From assembly GCF_033042135.1 (NCBI RefSeq), contig NZ_WBXM01000010.1, positions 62,001 through 126,000 of the forward strand: a stretch of DNA of 64,000 nt. Reading direction: 5' to 3'. Position numbers and translations under genes: made by a program. The DNA is from Haloechinothrix sp033042135 (GTDB lineage Bacteria; Actinomycetota; Actinomycetes; Mycobacteriales; Pseudonocardiaceae). This document shows, one piece after another, positions 1 to 8,278 of this stretch (position 1 is its first letter; the number at the start of each line of letters is the position of its first letter). The notes beneath the pieces were generated by a model. It saw only the letters and a list, made by a program, of their open reading frames with translations. It had not been told where the DNA came from and did no database searches.

Positions 1-1556
1 GCGCGCCGGAGCTCGTCGAACACGACCTCCGGATCGGCGGGGAACCGTTCGGCCGGTTGCCCGAGCCTGCTCGCGAGCCCGGCAAGCACGTCGAGATCGC
101 TACGCACCCCCGCGGGCGGGTCGACGGCCTTGCGCCGCAGCAGCACCCTGCCCTCCAGGTTGGTCATCGTGCCGTCCTCCTCGGCCCACTGGGTGACCGG
201 CAGCACCACATCGGCCAGCGCGGCCGTCTCCGAAGGCACGACATCGGCCACGGCGAGGAAATCCAACCCGGCGAGCCGCCGGGTGACGTGCTCGGCCCGC
301 GGTGCGGACACCGCGATGTTGCTGCCGAACACCAGCAGCGCCCGCGGGCCGGTCTCGCTTCCCAGCGCGTCAAGCAGCTCGTAGGCCGAGGGCCCCGGAC
401 CCGGCAGGCTGTCGCTGTCGATTCCCCAGACACCCGCGACGTGCTCGCGCGCGGCGGGATCGGTGATGGGCCGGTAGCCGGGGAGCTGATCCGCTTTCTG
501 GCCGTGCTCGCGCCCACCCTGGCCGTTACCCTGCCCGGTCAGGCAACCGTACCCGGATCCGTGACGACCGGGTAGCCCCAGCGCGAGAGCGAGGTTGATC
601 CATGCGCTCACGGTGTCGGTACCGGTAGCGTGCTGCTCGCTACCGCGCGCGGTGAGCACGTATGCGTTGCGCGCCCGGCCGAGCAGCGCCGCGACCCGTC
701 GTTGGTCGGCGGCAGCCACGCCGGTCACCTGCTCGACGCGCTCCGGCCACCAGGCGGCGGCCTGGCGCCAGGCTTCGTCGAAGCCTGCGGTGCGGTCGGC
801 GAGGTACGCTTCGTCGACATAGTCGCCGGTGACGGCGGCGTGCAGGATGCCGAGCGCCAGCGCGAGGTCGGTGCCGGGGGCCGGTTGCAGGTGCAGGCTC
901 GCGCGGGCGGCCGTTGCCGTGCGGCGTGGATCCACCACGATCAGCCCGCCACCGCCCGCTGCGGGACTCAGGTGCTGCACGAACGGCGGCATGGTATCGG
1001 CAGGGTTCGCGCCGACCAGCAGGATCGCGTCCGCGTTCGCGAGGTCGGTCACCGGGAACGGCATCCCCCTGTCCATACCGAACGCCCGGTTGCCTGCAGC
1101 CGCCGCCGAGGACATGCAGAACCGGCCGTTGTAGTCGATGACGGACGTGCGCAGCGCCACCCGAGCGAACTTGCCGAGCAGGTAGCACTTCTCGTTCGTC
1201 AACCCGCCACCGCCGAACACCCCCACCGCGTCCGGGCCGTGCTCGGCCTGGATGTCGCGCAGCGCACCGGCCACCACGGTCAGCGCCTCGTCCCAGCTCG
1301 CCTCGTGCAGCCGCCCGTGACGCCGCACCAGCGGGGTGGTCAGCCTGGCGGGCGCGTCCAGCACCTCGGCCGCCGTCCAGCCCTTCTGGCACATCCCGCC
1401 GCCGTTCGTCGGGAACGACCGGGGCGCCACGGTGACGCCCGCGCCGTCCGCGTCCGCGGTGATGTGCATGGCGCATTGCAACGCGCAGTACGAGCAATGG
1501 CTCGGCGTCGCCGTTGACGGGACGTCACCGGTTCCGGGCTGTGCGGCGTCGACCAT
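1..1556 (-). CDS. Molybdopterin oxidoreductase, assimilatory nitrate reductase-like (3' end outside window)
   Basis: Partial gene: it starts at ATG 1556 behind a strong AGGAGGT (1561-1567) and stays open to the left edge, about 518 residues seen. The N-terminus has HCSYCALQC followed after 27 residues by GGGMC, a C-x2-C-x3-C-x27-C set that binds a [4Fe-4S] cluster. Further on, LVGANPADTMPP and the stretch GQGNGQGGREHGQK are typical of the bis-MGD fold of cytoplasmic assimilatory nitrate reductases (NasA/NarB type). Expected role: two-electron reduction of nitrate to nitrite in nitrogen assimilation. The missing C-terminus and absent downstream neighbours mean a formate dehydrogenase-like relative cannot be fully excluded, but the Cys spacing and the GQGNGQGG block favour nitrate reductase. 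Confidence 0.8.
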   Translation of the reverse strand, partial: MVDAAQPGTGDVPSTATPSHCSYCALQCAMHITADADGAGVTVAPRSFPTNGGGMCQKGWTAAEVLDAPARLTTPLVRRHGRLHEASWDEALTVVAGALRDIQAEHGPDAVGVFGGGGLTNEKCYLLGKFARVALRTSVIDYNGRFCMSSAAAAGNRAFGMDRGMPFPVTDLANADAILLVGANPADTMPPFVQHLSPAAGGGGLIVVDPRRTATAARASLHLQPAPGTDLALALGILHAAVTGDYVDEAYLADRTAGFDEAWRQAAAWWPERVEQVTGVAAADQRRVAALLGRARNAYVLTARGSEQHATGTDTVSAWINLALALGLPGRHGSGYGCLTGQGNGQGGREHGQKADQLPGYRPITDPAAREHVAGVWGIDSDSLPGPGPSAYELLDALGSETGPRALLVFGSNIAVSAPRAEHVTRRLAGLDFLAVADVVPSETAALADVVLPVTQWAEEDGTMTNLEGRVLLRRKAVDPPAGVRSDLDVLAGLASRLGQPAERFPADPEVVFDELRR

Positions 1557-1560
1557 TCGC

Positions 1561-1567
1561 ACCTCCT
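1561..1567 (-). promoter_or_regulatory. Strong Shine-Dalgarno of the nitrate reductase-like gene
   Basis: Read on the minus strand the sequence is AGGAGGT, four bases before ATG 1556. It fixes the start codon of the edge gene. Confidence 0.8.
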
Positions 1568-1708
1568 GATCCGGTAGTCGACGGTAGCCGCCGGTTGTTA
1601 CAAGAAAGTGCGACCAGGTTTCGAGCGGTTGACATCTCGCTCGCGTCTCGCGCGGGCCCGTCGTGAGGCGGCTGCGCGTTCCTGGAGCTCCGGCCGACCC
1701 GCCGCCGG

Positions 1709-2542
1709 CTAGACGAGCTCGCTGACCAGTGCGCCCGCGCGCCGGAGCCCGTCGAGGGGTGCGGGGTCGGCCGCAGGTTCGATGGCGTGGCTCGCCAGCC
1801 GGTACAGCACCGCGCGCAGCAGCATCTGCGACCATTCGGGCAAGTGTGACCAGCTGTGGATGAGGCCGGTTCCGGCGCCGCCGCGTGCCACGGCGTCGAC
1901 CACCACCAGGGCCGTCGCCCACTCGGCAGGTCGGTAGAACGGCACGAAATCCACCACGAGCGGGCCCTTGCCCGCCACCCAGCGCACGCTCCGATACAGA
2001 TCACCGTGCACCACCTGGTCGGGAAGGGTAACCGGCCGTAGGGATGCGGCGAGGATCTCGAACCACCGCCCGCCCGCGGTCTCGTCCAGCTCGATCTCCG
2101 CCTCGCCCCACGCGAGGCGGTCGGCTGTGGCGAGCGTTCCGTAGCGGCGTTGCAGGAATTCCGGGCAGGGGATGCCTGCCAGCGCTTGGTGCAGCTTGAC
2201 CGACGCGAGCACCAGGTCGTGGAACCTCGGTGGGGACGGCTGCGCGGCGGGATCGTCGTCGAGTCCTCGGTAGGCGATCCACCCGCCGATGATCTGCCTG
2301 CCGTCCGTGGCCCGCACCGGACGAGCCAGCGAAACGCCGGGCACGTCGAGAGTGCGTACGGTACGCGCGAGCCACGCCGTCTCCGCCTTGTCGCTCACCG
2401 GCCGCAGCACGATCGATCCCGCCTGCCATTCCGCACCGCCGGCCGCGGGGCGCAACGCTTCGGCGTCGACACCGAAAGCCGCACAGACATGATCCGGCGG
2501 CCGGGGTGCGGAAGGCACTTGCTGCGAGGGTGTGTCGCGCAC
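1709..2542 (-). CDS. TIGR02569 family protein (kinase-like fold, actinobacterial)
   Basis: About 277 residues. The sequence HGDLYRSVRW followed by VVDFVPFYRPAEWA looks like the catalytic loop and metal-binding Asp of the aminoglycoside phosphotransferase-like superfamily, in the divergent form of the actinobacterial TIGR02569 family; no substrate is known. It lies just downstream of moeZ on the same strand (stop of moeZ at 2585), the same pairing as Rv3205c-Rv3206c in M. tuberculosis. I place the start at GTG 2542 because a TAGAGT box (2550-2555) ends exactly 7 nt upstream and no ribosome binding site is visible, which suggests a leaderless mRNA; GTG 2551 is the alternative. Confidence 0.8.
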   Translation of the reverse strand: MRDTPSQQVPSAPRPPDHVCAAFGVDAEALRPAAGGAEWQAGSIVLRPVSDKAETAWLARTVRTLDVPGVSLARPVRATDGRQIIGGWIAYRGLDDDPAAQPSPPRFHDLVLASVKLHQALAGIPCPEFLQRRYGTLATADRLAWGEAEIELDETAGGRWFEILAASLRPVTLPDQVVHGDLYRSVRWVAGKGPLVVDFVPFYRPAEWATALVVVDAVARGGAGTGLIHSWSHLPEWSQMLLRAVLYRLASHAIEPAADPAPLDGLRRAGALVSELV

Positions 2543-2549
2543 CCCCAGC

Positions 2550-2555
2550 ACTCTA
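2550..2555 (-). promoter_or_regulatory. Putative -10 box (TAGAGT) of a leaderless transcript
   Basis: TAGAGT ends 7 nt before GTG 2542. It shares the surrounding CCAACCGCTAG context with the -10 at 12572-12577. No clear -35. Confidence 0.45.
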
Positions 2556-2584
2556 GCGGTTGGGCAGCGACTCCAGTGGGAGCG

Positions 2585-3757
2585 TCAGTAGGTCGGCAGG
2601 CTCGGGTCGACCTGGTTGGCCCAGGCCAGCACTCCACCACCGAGGTGGGTGGCGTCGCCGAAGCCTGCCTTGTGCAGCGCGGCCAGCGCCTCAGCCGACC
2701 GCCCTCCCGACTTGCAGTGCAGCACGATCGGCTTGTCTTGCGGGAGCTCGGCCAGCGCCTCGCCGGAAAGGATCCGGTCCTTCGGGATCAGCTTGGCGCC
2801 CTTGATGTTCACGATCTCGTACTCGTGCGGCTCGCGGACGTCGATCAGCTCGAAGTCCTCCGCAGCGTCGAACTTCGCCTTCAGCTCGGCCGGGGTGATG
2901 GTGTGGTCGGCCGCGGCGTCGGAGGCCTCCTGGCTGACCGCACCGCAGAACGCCTCGTAGTCGATCAACTCGGTGATCTTCGGGGTATCCGGGTCCTTGC
3001 GGATCTTGACCTCGCGGTACCGCATTTCCAGCGCGTCGTAGCTGATCAGCCTGCCGAGCAGCGGCTCGCCGATACCGGTGATCAGCTTGATCGCCTCGTT
3101 CACCATGATCGAGCCGATCGAGGCGCACAGCACACCGAGCACGCCACCCTCCGCGCAGGAGGGCACCATGCCGGGTGGCGGCGGCTCCGGGTAGAGGTCG
3201 CGGTAGTTCAGGCCCTGCCCGTTGGGTGCGTCCTCCCAGAACACGCTGACCTGACCCTCGAACCGGAAGATCGAGCCCCACACATAGGGCTTGCCGAGGA
3301 TCACGGCGGCGTCGTTGACCAGGTATCGGGTGGCGAAGTTGTCGGTGCCGTCCAGGATCAGGTCGTAGTCACGCAAGATGTCCAGCGCGTTGTCCGAGGT
3401 GAGCTGCTCGGTGTGCAGCACGACGTCGACGAACGGGTTGACCTCGGCCACCGAGGACTTCGCCGACTCCGCCTTGGACCTGCCGATATCCGACTGGCCG
3501 TGAATGATCTGGCGTTGCAGGTTGGACTCGTCGACCACGTCGAAGTCGATCACGCCGAGCGTGCCGACGCCCGCCGCGGCGAGGTACAGCAACGCCGGGC
3601 TGCCCAACCCGCCCGCACCGATTACCAGCACCTTGGCGTTCTTCAACCGTTTCTGACCCTCGACCCCCACATCCGGGATGATCAGGTGACGGCTGTAGCG
3701 GGCCACCTCGTCCTTGGTGAGCTCTACGGCGGGCTCGACAAGCGGCGGCAGTGACAT
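2585..3757 (-). CDS. moeZ: MoeZ: sulfur-carrier adenylyltransferase/sulfurtransferase
   Basis: 390 residues. The E1-like ThiF/MoeB domain fills the first two thirds, with the nucleotide-binding GAGGLGSPALLYL, the DFDVVDESNLQRQ motif and the conserved DGTDNFATRYLVND. The last about 100 residues are a rhodanese domain whose active-site loop is HCKSGGRS. MoeZ adenylates the C-terminal Gly-Gly of small sulfur carriers (CysO, MoaD, ThiS) and loads the thiocarboxylate, so it serves molybdopterin, cysteine and thiamin pathways; in Amycolatopsis a MoeZ also supports 2-thiosugar biosynthesis. Start ATG 3757 follows a GGAGGA ribosome binding site; an upstream in-frame extension to 3796 has no support. 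Very high confidence in the family. Confidence 0.96.
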   Translation of the reverse strand: MSLPPLVEPAVELTKDEVARYSRHLIIPDVGVEGQKRLKNAKVLVIGAGGLGSPALLYLAAAGVGTLGVIDFDVVDESNLQRQIIHGQSDIGRSKAESAKSSVAEVNPFVDVVLHTEQLTSDNALDILRDYDLILDGTDNFATRYLVNDAAVILGKPYVWGSIFRFEGQVSVFWEDAPNGQGLNYRDLYPEPPPPGMVPSCAEGGVLGVLCASIGSIMVNEAIKLITGIGEPLLGRLISYDALEMRYREVKIRKDPDTPKITELIDYEAFCGAVSQEASDAAADHTITPAELKAKFDAAEDFELIDVREPHEYEIVNIKGAKLIPKDRILSGEALAELPQDKPIVLHCKSGGRSAEALAALHKAGFGDATHLGGGVLAWANQVDPSLPTY

Positions 3758-3806
3758 TCGGTTCCTCCACACGGCCCGCACCGCGCGGGCACTCACTCGT
3801 TTAGGG

Positions 3807-3836
3807 GCTTAACGCGCTCTCTGGTGTCTCCAACAA
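3807..3836 (-). promoter_or_regulatory. Possible moeZ promoter
   Basis: On the minus strand TTGTTG (3831-3836), an 18-bp spacer and TTAAGC (3807-3812) resemble a weak housekeeping promoter about 50 nt before moeZ. Pattern only. Confidence 0.25.
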
Positions 3837-3932
3837 CCGTAAGCGGCTGCTTGTTCCTCCGGGCGGGCCTCCCACATGCTGGACCCGCCTCCTGCGATCC
3901 GGTTACGCCGTCGCGCCCGTCTACCGCGCGGC

Positions 3933-5024
3933 TCAGCCGTCGGTGTTGGCTTGGGGGTTGGGCCACGCGTTGGGCCGGCAGGTGTTGCCGTCGGCGGCCA
4001 CCGTGTCCTGCTCACCGGGAACACCTTCGTTCAGCTTGGCGACGTAATCGTTGTCGACGCCGAAGCTCTGCTGCATCATCACCGGCGCGAGCTCCCCGTC
4101 GTCCGCGCATCCCACGTGACCGAGGCCGAGCACGTGACCGACCTCATGGTTGATCAAGTACTGCCGGTACATGCCGATATCGGCATCGAACGCCTTCGCG
4201 CCGCGAACCCAGCGCGCCAGATTGATCACGACCCGATCGATGTCGCGGCGATAGCAGGAGGCCTCGTACTCAATCGTATAACCGCACACGTCCGGGTGAC
4301 GTGCGGTGGCGGGCGTGGTCAGGCTCACCCGGAAGTCGGGCTCCACCTCCGAACCGTCCACACGCTGGAACGTCACGTCACCACTGCCGATCCAGCTACG
4401 CGGGTCGGCAAGGACGGCATCCACCGTGCGGGCGAAAGCATCATTGCCGCCGTACTCCGCCGGATCGATCCCGTCTTCGATTTCCACGGTGTAGGTGTAG
4501 TGCTCGGCGCCATCACCGACCGGCTCCCCGGATCCGTCCACCACGGTCCAGTCGTGTTCACCCTCGCTGGTGAAGTCACCCCCGTCGGGGAGCTCGGCGC
4601 TCGGCACGTCGACGTCGCCCACCTCCGCGGGAATCTCGGCCACCGGGGGTTCCCGCTCCTCGGCGCCCTCTTCGCCCGCCGCGCCACCGGCCTCGGAGTC
4701 GGACTGATACGCCGAAGCGCCACCGCGCTCTCCCCCGACATCCTCGGCGCCCCCACCAACATCGAGCACGACCGCCATGGTCACCACCACCAGGGCGGGC
4801 AGTGCGTACATGCGCCAGCCGAGGCGCCGGATCCTGCTCGCCACCGGGCGCCGACGAGACCGCCGGTGGGACTGCGCGTCGGGGGCGACCGGATCCCAGG
4901 ATGCGCGCAGCGGTTCCGCACGTGCCGCCGCGCGCCGCTGCTGCTCGCCACGGCCGGGAACACGCGGGTCCCGCTCCTCGCCAGGTCGCCGTGGTGGTTG
5001 ATGCACAACCCCAGCGTGCCACAT
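3933..5024 (-). CDS. DUF3152 protein, membrane-anchored zinc-metalloprotease-like (Rv3207c type)
   Basis: About 363 residues. A basic N-terminal tail (residues 1-70) leads to one membrane segment (around MYALPALVVVTMAVVL), an acidic low-complexity linker, then a C-terminal DUF3152 domain. This domain contains INHEVGHVLGLGH near residues 292-303, the HExxHxxGxxH zinc site of metzincin-like proteases, followed by GC. Predicted topology places the domain outside the cell. Substrate unknown. The order moeZ-DUF3152-TetR matches M. tuberculosis Rv3206c-Rv3208. Start uncertain: ATG 5024 chosen; an in-frame TTG at 5078 would add 18 residues and neither has a convincing ribosome binding site. Confidence 0.85.
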   Translation of the reverse strand: MWHAGVVHQPPRRPGEERDPRVPGRGEQQRRAAARAEPLRASWDPVAPDAQSHRRSRRRPVASRIRRLGWRMYALPALVVVTMAVVLDVGGGAEDVGGERGGASAYQSDSEAGGAAGEEGAEEREPPVAEIPAEVGDVDVPSAELPDGGDFTSEGEHDWTVVDGSGEPVGDGAEHYTYTVEIEDGIDPAEYGGNDAFARTVDAVLADPRSWIGSGDVTFQRVDGSEVEPDFRVSLTTPATARHPDVCGYTIEYEASCYRRDIDRVVINLARWVRGAKAFDADIGMYRQYLINHEVGHVLGLGHVGCADDGELAPVMMQQSFGVDNDYVAKLNEGVPGEQDTVAADGNTCRPNAWPNPQANTDG

Positions 5025-5105
5025 CGGATCGTCGCCGGAACCGATCACGGGCGGTATCCGGTACCGGTCAACGACCAACGGCGGTACGCACCGGGGTGTG
5101 GCCGG

Positions 5106-6155
5106 TCACCACCGACCCGTTCGTTCCGCTTGCCACAGTGCCAGCGTCGCCGAAGCCACCGTGGTCGGATGCTCCATCTGGGCCACATGCCCGGATTCGC
5201 GGAGCATCAGCAGCCTGCCTCGCTGGAGCGCATGCACCGTCGGCGCGGCGCGGCGCGGTGACACCACCCGGTCGTCGGTTCCCCACACCACCAACGTGGG
5301 AGCGGTCACCCGTCGCAGCGCGGCGCGCAGCGATCCCCGACCGATCCGCAGCCAGCCACGCAGCAGCTCGACACCACTGCGCGTCAGCGACGGCATCGCC
5401 CACGGCAGGTCCATCCGCGCCGTGTGTTCCTCGACAATCTCGGCGAACCGGTTCGGCGGGAACCCGTCCGGATCGGCGCAGCACAGCTCGATGATCTGCC
5501 GAGCGCGCTCGCGTGGCCCGAGGGCGGCGAGCTCGCGGCGCATCCGCTTACCGATCAGCGGGAGCGGGGTAAGTAATACGCGTGGATCGGAGATGCGCCA
5601 GGGATCGGGCCGAAAATCGGGCACGGCCGGGGAGATCAGCGTCAACGTACGGACCAGCTCCGGTCTACGCGCGGCGAGCAGGATCGCGACCGTGCCGCCC
5701 ATGGAGTTGCCCACCAGATACACCGGCCCGGCTCCGAGGTCGGCCACATACCGGGCGATCCTGTCCGCCTGGGACGTCATGCTGAGGTCGAACCCCTCGT
5801 CCGGCTCGGAGAAGCCGAACCCTGGCAGGTCGACGGCGATGCCGTGCGCCCACGACGCCAGCTGGTAGCCGAGGTCGGTCCAGTTGGTCGAGGAGCCGCC
5901 GAGCCCGTGCAGGTACACCGCGACATCCCGGGTATCCCGCTGCTGCGACGCAGGCCACGAGCGGGCATGATCCGTCCTGCGTACGTACAGTGACCAGCCG
6001 TTGCCCCGCTCGTACGAACCGGGCCACGGCGGCAGCGAGAGATCCAGCGGCGGCAACGACGCCACCGTGGTCGCCGGCCGTCCGCCGCTTTCCGGTAACC
6101 GTGAGTGCGACATAACCTCCAGCATGCCTGGCTTGACCTGATCGTCCGTAACCAC
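5106..6155 (-). CDS. Alpha/beta-fold hydrolase
   Basis: About 349 residues. Typical alpha/beta hydrolase features: oxyanion HGLGG, AVDLPGFGFS, nucleophile elbow GNSMGG (Ser), Asp in VWGTDDRVVSP and the C-terminal His in ESGHVAQMEHP, giving a complete Ser-Asp-His triad. Substrate not predictable; related proteins are esterases and lipases (LipV-like). It is divergent from the TetR gene at 6333, so that regulator may control it. Start GTG 6155 is preferred because GAGG sits six bases upstream; ATG 6125 and ATG 6113 are possible shorter starts. Confidence 0.85.
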   Translation of the reverse strand: MVTDDQVKPGMLEVMSHSRLPESGGRPATTVASLPPLDLSLPPWPGSYERGNGWSLYVRRTDHARSWPASQQRDTRDVAVYLHGLGGSSTNWTDLGYQLASWAHGIAVDLPGFGFSEPDEGFDLSMTSQADRIARYVADLGAGPVYLVGNSMGGTVAILLAARRPELVRTLTLISPAVPDFRPDPWRISDPRVLLTPLPLIGKRMRRELAALGPRERARQIIELCCADPDGFPPNRFAEIVEEHTARMDLPWAMPSLTRSGVELLRGWLRIGRGSLRAALRRVTAPTLVVWGTDDRVVSPRRAAPTVHALQRGRLLMLRESGHVAQMEHPTTVASATLALWQAERTGRW

Positions 6156-6166
6156 CAGCGTCCTCG

Positions 6167-6179
6167 TACGGTTAACGTA
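6167..6179. promoter_or_regulatory. Near-perfect palindrome, candidate TetR operator
   Basis: TACGGTTAACGTA is palindromic with one mismatched pair and lies in the divergent region between the hydrolase (start 6155) and the TetR gene (start 6333), overlapping a plausible TACGTT -10 of the hydrolase. Inference from position and symmetry. Confidence 0.35.
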
Positions 6180-6217
6180 GAAAAGCACGGAAACGCTTGC
6201 CGATAAGGGGCTACTCA

Positions 6218-6267
6218 CCGGTAGTGTCCCGGTAGTGCCATGAGTGGTCCAGATCCATGAGTGGTCC
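6218..6267. repeat. Two pairs of short direct repeats in the hydrolase/TetR divergent region
   Basis: CCGGTAGTG occurs at 6218-6226 and 6229-6237 (period 11, one helix turn), and CATGAGTGGTCC at 6239-6250 and 6256-6267 (period 17). They lie upstream of the TetR start and may be protein-binding sites. Confidence 0.45.
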
Positions 6268-6332
6268 CGACCGACGGCAGGCAGGTGCCGGGGTTACCGG
6301 TGGCACCGGCGGCAGCACGCGATGGAGGAAGC

Positions 6333-7046
6333 ATGACCGAGATGGCGAGGCGGGTTGGTGCCACGCATCTGGCGCCACGCGCCGGCCACGACGCCGACCG
6401 CTCGACTGGCGCCGAGCAAGGGGGCGACGAGTTCGAGCTCGGCCGGGGCACCCGGCTGCCACGTGACAAGCGCCGCGCGCAGCTGTTGACCGCTGCCCAG
6501 GAGATCTTTTCCGCCAACGGCTACCACGCCACGGCGATGGACGAGATCGCCGAGCACGCAGGCGTCTCGAAGCCGGTGCTTTACCAGCACTTCCCCGGCA
6601 AGCTCGAGCTCTACATCGCGCTGCTCGAGGTCCATGTCGACGAGTTGATCTCGAACGTGCGGGCCGCGCTGGCCTCGACACCCGACAACAAGCACCGGGT
6701 CAATGCCGCGGTCGGTGCCTACTTCGACTTCGTCAACGGACGGACCGGCGCGTACCGCATGGTCTTCGAATCCGATCTGCGGGGCGAGGAGCAGGTGCAG
6801 CGAGCCGTGGAGCGGGCGACCACCGACATCGTGGACGCGCTCACCGACACCATCACCGCCGACGCCGGGCTCGGCGCCGCACAGGCACGGCTGCTCGCGG
6901 CGGGTCTGGTCGGACTGAGCCAGGTCAGTGCACGATTCTGGATGGAGAACCACAGCGCGATCGACCGCGACGAGGCCGTTGGCCTCATCGCCACCCTGGC
7001 ATGGCGCGGCATCGGCGCCGGTTTCCCACTACAGCAGCACCCCTGA
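6333..7046 (+). CDS. TetR/AcrR family regulator (Rv3208-like)
   Basis: 237 residues. After a 40-residue polar tail, the helix-turn-helix starts at RDKRRAQLLTAAQEIF and ends in GVSKPVLYQHFPGKLELY, the classic TetR DNA-binding domain; the C-terminal part is the variable ligand-binding domain. ATG 6333 has GGAGGA directly upstream; an in-frame start at 6261 lacks one. It is divergent from the alpha/beta hydrolase and occupies the place of Rv3208 in the M. tuberculosis gene order. It probably represses the divergent promoter. Ligand unknown. Confidence 0.92.
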   Translation: MTEMARRVGATHLAPRAGHDADRSTGAEQGGDEFELGRGTRLPRDKRRAQLLTAAQEIFSANGYHATAMDEIAEHAGVSKPVLYQHFPGKLELYIALLEVHVDELISNVRAALASTPDNKHRVNAAVGAYFDFVNGRTGAYRMVFESDLRGEEQVQRAVERATTDIVDALTDTITADAGLGAAQARLLAAGLVGLSQVSARFWMENHSAIDRDEAVGLIATLAWRGIGAGFPLQQHP

Positions 7047-7064
7047 GCCCACCGGCCGGTGGGC
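7047..7064 (+). terminator. 18-bp perfect palindrome right after the TetR stop codon
   Basis: GCCCACCGGCCGGTGGGC begins one base after the TGA. It could fold into a 7-bp stem with a GGCC turn and act as a U-less terminator, or be a protein site upstream of the next gene. Confidence 0.4.
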
Positions 7065-7091
7065 ACACTGGCCGCCCCTCGCAACTGCCAG

Positions 7092-7117
7092 TTTCATTAT
7101 TTCGTGAAATGATGAAA
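7092..7117. promoter_or_regulatory. 26-bp AT-rich inverted repeat, likely operator of the GbsR/MarR gene
   Basis: TTTCATTATTTC (7092-7103), a GT centre, and GAAATGATGAAA (7106-7117) pair with a single mismatch. It is by far the most AT-rich patch in this part of the window and lies 45 bp before the start of a winged-helix regulator, as expected for an autoregulatory operator of a MarR/GbsR dimer. Confidence 0.65.
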
Positions 7118-7161
7118 TATCCTGAAAGCGAGAACGGCGCGCACGAAGCGAGGTGCGGGTA

Positions 7162-7692
7162 GTGGCCACACCGAGCGAGACACAACGGGACGGCGACGGT
7201 GCCGACGAGACGTTGCTGCGGTTCGTCGAGCGGTTCGCGATGGTCCTGTCCGGCTTCGGTCTGGCTCGCATGCCTGCGCGGGTGTTCGCCTACGTACTCG
7301 CCGACGACGCCGACCGTTACTCCGCTGCCGAGCTCGCACGGGCGCTACGGGTGAGCCCGGCAGCGATCTCGGGCGCGGTGCGCACGCTGGTGGACGCTGG
7401 GCTGCTCGGCAAGGAGCGGGAACCGGGCGCCCGTGTCGACACCTACCGCATCGATGACGACGACCTGTGGGCCACGATCGTCGCGCAACGTATCGACATG
7501 GTCGAGCCCTTCGAGCGGATCGCGGCCGAGGGCGTGGAGCTGCTCGGTGCCGACACCCCGGGAGGCAGGCGGCTTCGCGAGACCCAGGAGTTCTACGCGT
7601 TCATGCGCGCCAAGTTCCCCGAGATCATCACTGAGTGGCAGGAGCACAAGCGCGCGCTGTTCGGCGATGGCGACCCGGATCACCCCGCGTGA
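7162..7692 (+). CDS. GbsR/MarR-family winged-helix regulator
   Basis: About 176 residues. The middle contains AARVFAYVLADD-like and AAELARALRVSPAAISGAV segments (seen as MPARVFAYVL and RYSAAELARAL) followed by LVDAGLLGKERE, the recognition helix and wing of a MarR-type domain; the C-terminal half is helical and resembles GbsR-type dimerisation helices. Start GTG 7162 has GAGGTG upstream; GTG 7153 is the alternative. A 26-bp inverted repeat lies in front of it and a 53-bp palindromic repeat 25 bp behind it. Target and ligand unknown; the relatives control transporters of osmolytes or drugs. Confidence 0.85.
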   Translation: MATPSETQRDGDGADETLLRFVERFAMVLSGFGLARMPARVFAYVLADDADRYSAAELARALRVSPAAISGAVRTLVDAGLLGKEREPGARVDTYRIDDDDLWATIVAQRIDMVEPFERIAAEGVELLGADTPGGRRLRETQEFYAFMRAKFPEIITEWQEHKRALFGDGDPDHPA

Positions 7693-7717
7693 CACGCTGA
7701 CGGCACGGGGCGGGTAC

Positions 7718-7770
7718 GAGCCGAAGGGGTCCTTCGGTACATATTTGGCACCGGAGGAGTCCTTCGGCTC
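7718..7770. repeat. 53-bp nested palindrome, copy 1 of 4
   Basis: Outer arms GAGCCGAAGG and CCTTCGGCTC pair perfectly, and the stem can continue inward to about 22 bp around an ATATTT-containing loop. Alternatively two mini-hairpins form (CCGAAGG-GGT-CCTTCGG and CCGGAGG-AGT-CCTTCGG). The copy sits between the convergent stops at 7692 and 7780. Three further copies of identical length occur at 8279, 36165 and 39269. Confidence 0.9.
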
Positions 7771-7779
7771 ACTCGGCGC

Positions 7780-8145
7780 TCAGACGTCGGGAACCAGGCC
7801 GTCACCCCGGCAAGGCCGGATCTGCTCGACGGGCGACAGTAGCGCATACAGATCATCGCGGGTGGGTGCGAGCAATAGCGGTCCGGTACTGACGCAACCA
7901 CGCATCGCTTGGAGGTCGGCGTCCAGCTCATCGAGGACCTCGCCGTTGAGCGTGGCGGGCGCCTGTTCGCGGGCGGCGTCGATCAGGTCCACCAGTGCTG
8001 TGGACACCTCCATCACACCGTCGACCGTGGCATACAGCTCGGCGACCTCCGGTGGGTGTGCACGGAGCGCGTCCCCGGCGTTCGCGATCCGCTGCCGCGC
8101 CTCGGCCAGCTCACCTCGCACGCGCTGGGTCCTCACCTCAGTCAT
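7780..8145 (-). CDS. Small hypothetical protein, helical
   Basis: 121 residues, no family recognised. The sequence is rich in Ala, Leu, Glu and Arg and looks all-helical (RGELAEARQRIANAGDALR, then DLIDAAREQAPATL), with two cysteines near the C-terminal third. No signal peptide or membrane segment. ATG 8145 has a purine-rich GGGGG upstream. The gene is flanked by two copies of the 53-bp palindrome (7718-7770 beyond its stop and 8279-8331 upstream of it). Codon use and overall composition look like normal coding sequence for this genome, so I believe it is real, but I cannot assign a function. Confidence 0.65.
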   Translation of the reverse strand: MTEVRTQRVRGELAEARQRIANAGDALRAHPPEVAELYATVDGVMEVSTALVDLIDAAREQAPATLNGEVLDELDADLQAMRGCVSTGPLLLAPTRDDLYALLSPVEQIRPCRGDGLVPDV

Positions 8146-8278
8146 GAACCATCACCCCCTTTCCGCTGCCTGCCACCGGACACATCACCTACCGTTATTT
8201 GCAACGATAGACTCAATTTTTGTGTTCCTAGTGCTGCAACTTGTCAGAACCTGCGGGTGATGATCACGCCGGATGGGT

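Noticed and set aside
2150..3754. Long plus-strand open frame of 534 codons across moeZ
   Set aside because: Antisense to moeZ and the TIGR02569 gene; low-complexity Arg/Val/Asp/Gln-rich translation with no domain. A GC-rich shadow.
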